From positions 310,001-374,000 of the forward strand of contig JAUCEF010000004.1 of NCBI GenBank assembly GCA_033558025.1: a DNA stretch of 64,000 nt, in the 5' to 3' direction. Under the pieces are notes generated by a model. The model did not search any database, was not told the DNA's origin, and worked only from the letters and a program-made list of their open reading frames with translations. Positions 58,447 through 64,000 of this stretch are shown piece after piece. The first letter of the stretch is position 1; every line of letters begins with the position of its first letter. Both the position numbers and the translations under genes were made by a program. Source of the stretch: Phytophthora sp. 'mugwort'. Its lineage: Eukaryota; Oomycota; Peronosporomycetes; Peronosporales; Peronosporaceae.

Positions 58447-59196
58447 ATGCACAAGTTTTCCAGAAGTTTTAAATTCAATATCGTATATCTGACGACGTTC
58501 AAGTCACAAAAGTGTAAGACATGTCGTAACTTACTACCGGCCGAGCAGATTGGAAGAATCATCAAGCAAGTTGGGTACATCACGGTGCCATGTCAGGAAG
58601 CCGTGAAAGATTACCAGAATTGGATGGGCGGAGTTGACGTCCACGATCAACTTCGCCTGCAGACGTACTCATTCCAGACGTCCACAAAGCTCAAGAAATA
58701 TATTACAGGAGCTTGTTCTTGGGCTTTGTGGACATGGTGATGGTGAATGCGTACATTTCGTACAAGGAGACAATGACGATTCCCGGAGCCACCGTCATGA
58801 CTCGCGGCGAGGGGTACAGGACTTTGCAAACCAGCTTTTGCAGCTGAAGAGAGCTGATTTCGTTGGAGTCTGGTGGTGGCAACTCCACCACCTTCAAGAC
58901 TCAGGCGGACCCGCGCCACTATCCGGCTTACGCACGAGATGGAGCAGTCGGAAGTCTGGGTCACTAGCGGCGTCCAGAAACGACGGCAGCGATCGTGCAA
59001 GGTGTGCGCGCTCCTGCGAACGGACCGCAAGAAGAAGTCGTTCGTCACGACTTTTTCCTGCGAGCGTTGTTCAGTTGATGATGCGAAGTGCTGGCTGTGC
59101 AACGAGATCCGTCGGCAGTACAAGGGTTTCGCCAAGACGTGTTTTGAAATGTGGCGCCCGAAAGAAATCCAGACGAGAGCTCAGCTGAGTGGGTGA
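58447..59196 (+). pseudogene. piggyBac transposase C-terminal third, inverted
   Basis: After an unmatched start the frame reads QVGYITVPCQEAVKDYQNW and MGGVDVHDQLRLQTYSFQTS (58,570-58,690), holding the third catalytic Asp in GGVDVHD. After shifts, VNAYISYKETMTIPGA (about 58,745) and the Cys-rich tail follow (58,980-59,196: CKVCALLR, CERCSVDDAKCWLCNEIRR, KTCFEMW), the zinc-binding domain that recognises element ends. It is the part that the minus-strand copy lacks. Confidence 0.8.
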
Positions 59197-59755
59197 GCAG
59201 AAGATGCCGTCGATGAACAAGAGAGAGCACTCCCTGCGTTTCATATGATGCCTGTTGTCCTCTGGCACACTTTCTTTGAATTGACGTACTTTTTTCACAT
59301 ATTTCCATCTGTACGGGCTCAGGGTGAAACTTTGCACACGCTTGTCTGCTCGGCCAGTAGTCAATACAGAGCCCATGCACAAATAATGCACGGGCTTTCT
59401 GTCCCACCAGTGAAATGCAACCATGCTCGGGATATCCACCAAGCGGGCAAACATGAAAGTCCCGCGGGGAATGCCAGCGGGACGTGACTTGGGCTTCTCC
59501 TTAATATTCGCGTCATACCCAAGATGGTTGGTCAGAATTGTCCCAATTGTATAGACCTTCATGCGAAGTAGCTCAATAGCCAGCAAAATAGAAGAGTAAA
59601 ATCTGTCGATTACGACTGCATGCCACAGGTGTCTCGTGCTGGGGCCAAGCACGATCTTCAAGTTTCGGGTGACTGCTGCGGCACCCGTCTTGTGATCAAA
59701 TGCACCTGGTTCACCGTCACTTGATCTTCGTTTCCCAGCATACATTTTAAATCTA

Positions 59756-59804
59756 GTATAATACGACATACGGCGCCCGATTCTTATGAAACGTCATATT
59801 ATAC
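59756..59804. repeat. Short inverted repeat inside the piggyBac transposase
   Basis: GTATAATACGACAT (59,756-59,769) and ACGTCATATTATAC (59,791-59,804) are inverted copies with 12 of 14 matches. They lie within a stretch of about 80 bases (to about 59,835) that separates YDSRTAYFT from RFKMYAGKR. On the minus strand that stretch begins GTGCG after CACAG and ends in ACTAG, so it could be a GT-AG intron of about oomycete length, though joining it would leave the frame off by one. Confidence 0.5.
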
Positions 59805-60172
59805 AACATTGCGAAAACGAGGAAAAAAAACGCACCTGTGAAGTACGCGGTTCTGGAGTCATACGTCATGAACATTTTCGATCCGTACCGATGCGGTTGT
59901 CGGGCATGAACATCCTGGTAGTGTTGCGCTTCGACGTCGATGGAAGCACGCCTTCGTCGAATGAAAACACGGCGGGGAGCGTCCAACTTATCAAGATGCG
60001 TTGCTGAATCTTGTCGATGACCGGCCTTAGCTTCCACAGCTTGTCGCGTGTTCGGTCTGGCTCATTGTCAACAAAGTGCAGATCACGCAAAATGACCTGG
60101 AACCGGTTCCTTGCCATGAACCGCCCAAAGTTTCCCGCAGACACAGCACCGTTCTCCGACATCGCCCAGCGA

Positions 60173-60218
60173 GCTGAAATTCGCCGTTTCTGCGGGCTGA
60201 AATTCGCCGTTTCTGCGG
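60173..60218. repeat. 23-bp tandem duplication in the piggyBac transposase
   Basis: Two perfect 23-bp copies (beginning GCTGAAATTCGCCG) lie side by side. The duplication shifts the frame upstream of the SENGAVSAGNFG motif. Confidence 0.85.
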
Positions 60219-61654
60219 GCACAGTATAAGCGCACTAGTAATTCTATGGCGTGCAGAATCTCGTGCGTCTCGTAAGCCGGCTTTGACTTCAATCGTCGAC
60301 ATATCTGCTTTAGAGACTCTCGCTGTCGTTCCACGTGGCGTCCACGAATACCTTCTACACGCCGCGTAATCTGCTGTAACGCGTAGTGGTTCGTCTCCTC
60401 GTTGATGTTGACCCACAAAGATTTAAGCATACAATAAAAAACTTTCAGTAGCGGTGAGTGACACACGTTGCGCAATTCCGTCACAGGCTGCGCCTCCTCC
60501 ATGTCGAGATCAGGGTACGCAGACACTTCTTCTTCAAACTCCGACGACGTTGTTGTCCATTGCATGTCTCTTAGTACCTCTGCACGCTGCTGCTTCGCAC
60601 GTCTATCAAGCGGTCCGCTCCCCACTTGAATCGACCGCACGAAAGTTTCGTCCATTTCACCAGCGTCCTCCTCAGAGAGGACACCGTCCTCTTCATCACG
60701 CTAATCACGATTTGAACAACCACCATCTTTGTTCTCTTCATCTACGTCCTCGTCGCTCTCGCCCGAGCTGAAACTCTCGTATGCGCTCAGGTTCTCGTCC
60801 TCCGGTATGAAGTTTATGTCCTTCGTGACTTAATGCTGGGCCTCCGAGCTCGATTTACCGTGTCTGGTGCTGGACCAAGCTCTCGCCACCAGACGCCTCC
60901 GAAAGCAATTGCATACCGGCTGTTGCGTCTTCAGTTAGACGCAACAGGGTAGCCTCTGTCTGTGACAGATCGACGTTCGAGTGGTCGCTCGAAGATGCAC
61001 CAAACAACTCTCGTACTGTGTTCTGCGATAAGAGCACGCTAGTGTCGATTTGCGACGCGGTAACATCCATCTCCTCTGTACTCTCGGTCTTGCTCTCCTC
61101 GTCCAAAGACGCTTGCGCGTCGACCTCCTCCGCGCACGCTTGGTTGTCGCCCTCGCCCACAGCCACATACATGCACGACGTCCTCTCCCTGCTCGCTTTC
61201 TCGTTCAGCAACCCCGACTCGAACGCGTAGTGCACCACAGACGCCTCACCTTCAGGCACGATAGATCAGGGCTGAAGTACCTACTCGTTCTGCAATCTAG
61301 TGGGACGCTTTGATTTCCATCAAGTCGACGTCAGTTGTCTCCAGAAGTGCCTGAAGTCAATGTCGCGGGCGAGCGACGCAACAGCAGCGGAATTTGTACG
61401 CTGTTACGACCGAATACGCTCCATTCGGCGAATACTCAAATGAATGGTGTCGCGATCGAGCAGTGGCTGATGCTTTTCTCGTGCACCTTTCCCACGCTCT
61501 ATCCCACGCTCTATCCCGCTCTCTTTTCTTGCGTGACCCACTCTTGTCCTGTTTTATTCTTTTCTTCGTTTACCTGTCGCTCCTATTTTTTCCTTTTGAC
61601 TTGATTAAAGTATTGGAAAAAAGTTCCGAGCCATTTTCTATTGTTATTCAAGTT

Positions 61655-61687
61655 ATGTCGTATTATACGACATCAGGAACAGAGGGG
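61655..61687 (-). repeat. piggyBac right terminal inverted repeat with palindrome
   Basis: On the minus strand CCCCTCTGTTCCTG begins the element at 61,687 and runs into the palindrome ATGTCGTATTATACGACAT (61,655-61,673, + strand; two 9-bp arms around one T). Such a palindrome may be a transposase binding site. Confidence 0.7.
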
Positions 61688-61691
61688 TTAA

Positions 61692-62440
61692 ATGTAGGTA
61701 GCGGCTCGCATTCCCCCCCCCCCCCCCCTCGTTACCAACCAACGTCGTAGTTACGACTTTGAGGAGGGCGAAAGTCGTAAATTACGACTTAGTTTCCCGC
61801 TTAACATAGGAAATGGCTCAGAAAAAATTCAATATCATAATCAAGCGTAATCTTCACCAAAAATATGTAAAAGGTAGAGTTTTTTGGGAAGGGTCGGCGG
61901 GAAAGGGATGGGCTGGAAAAGGATGGGATGCGCTTGAAAAAATATGCGGCATTGAATCAGTGGCTCAGGGCTCATTTACGAATTTGACTGGAATGGCATG
62001 GATCCGGTCGACCAAGACGACAAAGAAGTCGGTCATCGATGCGCACGGGAACTGTACAGGTCTGCCAAGGAGATCCTCCCCTGGAGTTGCATCACCAGAT
62101 CTCTGCCGAAACTGTATCCACCACACCTACAAGTTCATCGTGGACGCCATGATCATGAAGGACATGAATGTTGGCACTTCAATACAGTAGCGCATAGGCA
62201 GTAGGCATAGCTGAACGCTTAAATGACAAGTGTTGATCGTGCTTTATCTCTGTGCGTCACTTGGCTCTATTGAACGAGGGGGCTGGCTGTTTTGAAGTGA
62301 AAAGTTGCTGTCTGCGTCACGAAGTTATACGTCTCGTATACTGTGTCCGAAAAGTATTCAAATGTATATTGGCAGTATTGAACTGGGTGGATGCCAAGTA
62401 AGGCCCGTAAAAGGTGTACATCAAATTCCACATTGAGCAA
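61692..62440. other. Region right of piggyBac: C16 run, paired palindromes, one unrecognised frame
   Basis: A run of 16 C lies at 61,713-61,728. Two palindromes, GTCGTAGTTACGAC (61,744-61,757) and GTCGTAAATTACGAC (61,774-61,788), together form a larger hairpin. A + strand frame of 125 codons (61,813-62,190) is open but unrecognised; a second frame inside it reads MDPVDQDDKEVGHRCARELY. I cannot say whether either is real. Confidence 0.45.
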
Positions 62441-62626
62441 CTAACGCCGCTTAAAAAGAGCTACAGCAAACGACTTCTTCTCAAAATCCTCCACCAGAGT
62501 ACTCCACTTAGTCTGCGGCGTCACCAAGTGGGACAGGCGAACTCGCATCCCGTCGTCCAGCGTGTTCGTGATAATATCGTTTAGCAGTAGCACCTTCTCC
62601 TTCCACTTCTTGCGACGGGCCGACAC
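62441..62626 (-). pseudogene. Possible copia-type gag fragment
   Basis: The frame reads WKEKVLLLNDIITNTLDD, then KWSTLVEDFEKKSFAVALFK. This spacing (W..., ..I...L.D..., ..W..L...F..K......L) resembles the gag-polypeptide/UBN2 domain of Ty1/copia elements. It is too short for certainty and stops right after FKRR. Confidence 0.4.
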
Positions 62627-63300
62627 TTCAGTGGTTCCATCATGCTCAGGCTTGGCTCTCCTCCCGATCAGGATCTACCAGCATTTTGAGTCTTTGAAGC
62701 CGCCTTGAGTCCTTCCTTCATTGTACGCGAGGAAATTCTTTCCATCAAATCTCAGAGACCGGACGTTGTCAATGCGACTGCCGTCGAGGCCCCCATGGTT
62801 TGGGCTCTAACCATGAGATGCTGCTCTTTTAGGTTGCACTTGACACAGTAGCAGCTTTACTTTGCGCGGGCAAGACGTTGGCTTTATTAGCGGTGTTAGC
62901 TCTACTCTCGGCTCGGCAGAGTGCGAAATCATTTTGTCTGGGCAAGGGGGCAACGTCATGCTTAGGCTGCCTGGGCTCTTGGGTTAACGGTCTCTTCGAT
63001 TGTCATACTCCATGGCTAGTGGGAGAAGTCAAAACTTTGGATCGGGTTTCTTTTAGATCGGTACGTCTGTCCGTAAGGCTTTCTCCTGACCGAGTGCGGA
63101 AGTACATAAAACGCTGCTTGCTGCTGCGCAGTAGCGTTTAGTCGGCGGAGCAAACAGCTCCCTCCTGTTAGCTAAATTAAAGCATGTGTGGTCGGAACCT
63201 CTCTCAAGTAGCTACGTACTGGTCCATAGAGTTAAATTATATTTGTCTCGGGGAATTAAAGTATGCCGGAAGCAAGAGGGTTAACAACTTTTGTACTATT
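62627..63300. other. No supported gene; possible LTR-like stretch
   Basis: TGTTAGCT occurs at about 62,893 and again at about 63,167, bracketing a stretch with a TATA-like ACATAAAA at about 63,102. This is reminiscent of an LTR but has no confirmed terminal dinucleotides or partner. Confidence 0.25.
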
Positions 63301-63339
63301 ATCTTGGTGCTACGAGTGAGTTTACGTAATAGTGGTTCG

Positions 63340-63530
63340 CAATTTATTAAGTTCGATGTGACCATGAATGGCTACATGCATTCCAAATTCGTCAAAGACT
63401 GCTGGTTAAAGCAACATGGTTGCGAGGATCAACCCACAAGATTCAACACAGCGGCATCCATGGCAGCCATGACACTTGTTCTGTCAATAGCGCACCATGT
63501 GGGTGGGGCACAAAAGAATTATCTGTTTAC
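63340..63530 (+). pseudogene. Possible retropepsin-region remnant
   Basis: Within an open frame (63,184-63,612) the segment FDVTMNGYMHSKFVKDCWLK through VGGAQKNYLF has the layout of a gypsy-type protease domain, but the active-site DSGA motif is missing. Low confidence. Confidence 0.3.
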
Positions 63531-63675
63531 GTTCCGCTACACGACGATCTCACACCGATCAATCAAGTCAGATGAACGTCCAGAACTTCTCCACAAGTTG
63601 GGATGGAGATGACCCGAACCAAGAGGTATTGAGGAAAGGAGAGGCATCGATGCTTCGGCTCGGATTTAAGGAGTT

Positions 63676-64000
63676 TTATTGTCTATTATTTCGCAGCTTC
63701 AATTGTGGCTTCACGAACCGCATTTCAACCCACTTGAACACAACTCGTGTGCGCTCGCCGAGCGCCGCGATCAGCAATTGTGATGCGTGTGATGGGTTAA
63801 TGCAGGCGCTGCTGACCAGCTGGAAGTGCATAATGCACCAGATGCCGACTCGGCATCCAGATAGGCGGCGGGAGGGCTGCGATAAGACGCCAAACAGGTG
63901 GCCAAGTCGTGCGTCGCCGGTCAGAAACGTAGCGACGCACTCATAAGTCATCACAGCGAAGCCAATGAAAGTCATCGGCAGCGAGAACGACGGCTTCACG
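63676..64000 (-). CDS. Open frame running off the right edge, hydrophobic stretches, unrecognised
   Basis: The frame is open from the window edge to a TAA at 63,676-63,678 (107 codons visible from the first possible start). SFSLPMTFIGFAVMTYECVA and GIWCIMHFQLVSSAC are hydrophobic enough for membrane segments. The stop overlaps an AATAAA, a possible polyadenylation signal. It may be the 3' end of a host membrane-protein gene or chance. Confidence 0.3.
   Translation of the reverse strand, partial: VKPSFSLPMTFIGFAVMTYECVATFLTGDARLGHLFGVLSQPSRRLSGCRVGIWCIMHFQLVSSACINPSHASQLLIAALGERTRVVFKWVEMRFVKPQLKLRNNRQ

Larger units (their letters stand above)
59200..61259 (-). pseudogene. piggyBac transposase N-terminal and catalytic part
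   Basis: An acidic N-terminus (61,259-60,855; NTVRELFGASSSDHSNVDLS) and a middle part (60,655-60,083; YPDLDMEEAQPV, NHYALQQITRRVEGIRGRHV) precede the DDE_Tnp_1_7 domain: SAGNFGRFMARNRFQVILRD, LHFVDNEPDRTRDKLWKLRP, FSFDEGVLPSTSKRNTTRMF. The first catalytic Asp is in MFMTYDSRTAY (about 59,850), the second in AVVIDRFYSSILL (about 59,605), followed by FHWWDRKPVHYL (about 59,400). Homology ends near 59,350, before the third Asp. A 23-bp duplication and an 80-bp interruption also break the frame. Confidence 0.8.
58332..61691 (-). mobile_element. piggyBac element with both ends preserved (TTAA target sites, CCCCTC termini)
   Basis: The left end is TTAA (58,332-58,335) followed by CCCCTCGGTTCC. The right end, read inward on the minus strand, is TTAA (61,688-61,691) followed by CCCCTCTGTTCC. 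Both are followed within 10 bases by ATGTCGTA. TTAA duplication and a CCC start are hallmarks of piggyBac. The body of about 3,352 bp holds a piggyBac transposase on the minus strand whose C-terminal part lies on the + strand at the left end. Confidence 0.8.

Noticed and set aside
61394..61750. A hydrophobic plus-strand frame (118 codons) that could look like a membrane protein
   Set aside because: It reads through repetitive CTCTATCCCACG sequence, across the piggyBac terminus and into the C16 tract; a low-complexity by-product.

Overview
The window looks like nuclear DNA of an oomycete, probably of the Phytophthora / downy-mildew type. This rests on eukaryotic tRNA genes with intragenic A and B boxes, and on a set of Ty3/gypsy, Polinton/Maverick, pogo-like, mariner-like, MULE, Merlin-like and piggyBac remnants whose motifs resemble those I know from oomycete genomes. 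No database search was possible, so the taxon is an inference.

Region 1 (1-39,031) is one uninterrupted tandem array. A unit of about 1,164 bp (range about 1,162-1,173) repeats head to tail, and each unit carries one tRNA-Val(AAC) and one tRNA-Ser(AGA) on the + strand. I count 34 tRNA-Val and 33 tRNA-Ser genes. All look identical except one serine copy with a single base change in its variable arm. The window opens inside a unit, so the array continues to the left. The spacers differ by a small set of diagnostic variants that occur in blocks, which suggests unequal exchange or gene conversion. No protein gene is supported inside the array; the short open frames there are by-products of repetition.

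Region 2 (39,032-41,640) is a decayed Ty3/gypsy element that abuts the last, truncated tRNA unit. It has zinc-knuckle, aspartic protease, reverse transcriptase and integrase zinc-finger remnants; most of the region between RT and integrase is missing.

Region 3 (about 41,640-52,265) is AT-rich and is a decayed Polinton/Maverick. In order it has a small zinc-ribbon ORF, a small basic ORF, a protein-primed-type family B DNA polymerase with an embedded HNH-like zinc motif, a DD35E integrase with a C-terminal chromodomain, and several unrecognised proteins. On the opposite strand are a short ORF and a fibre-like protein with a C-terminal Peptidase S74-type chaperone domain. Every long gene carries frameshifts or stops. 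No capsid gene or packaging ATPase was recognised.

Region 4 (52,265-64,000) is a transposon graveyard: a truncated pogo/Tigger-like transposase, a mariner-like transposase, a MULE, a Merlin/IS1595-like fragment, and a 3.35-kb piggyBac element with recognisable ends (TTAA target site, CCCCTC termini) whose transposase C-terminal part is inverted relative to the rest. Possible copia gag and retropepsin fragments follow, then an open frame that runs off the right edge. Apart from the tRNAs, I see no clearly intact host gene in the window.
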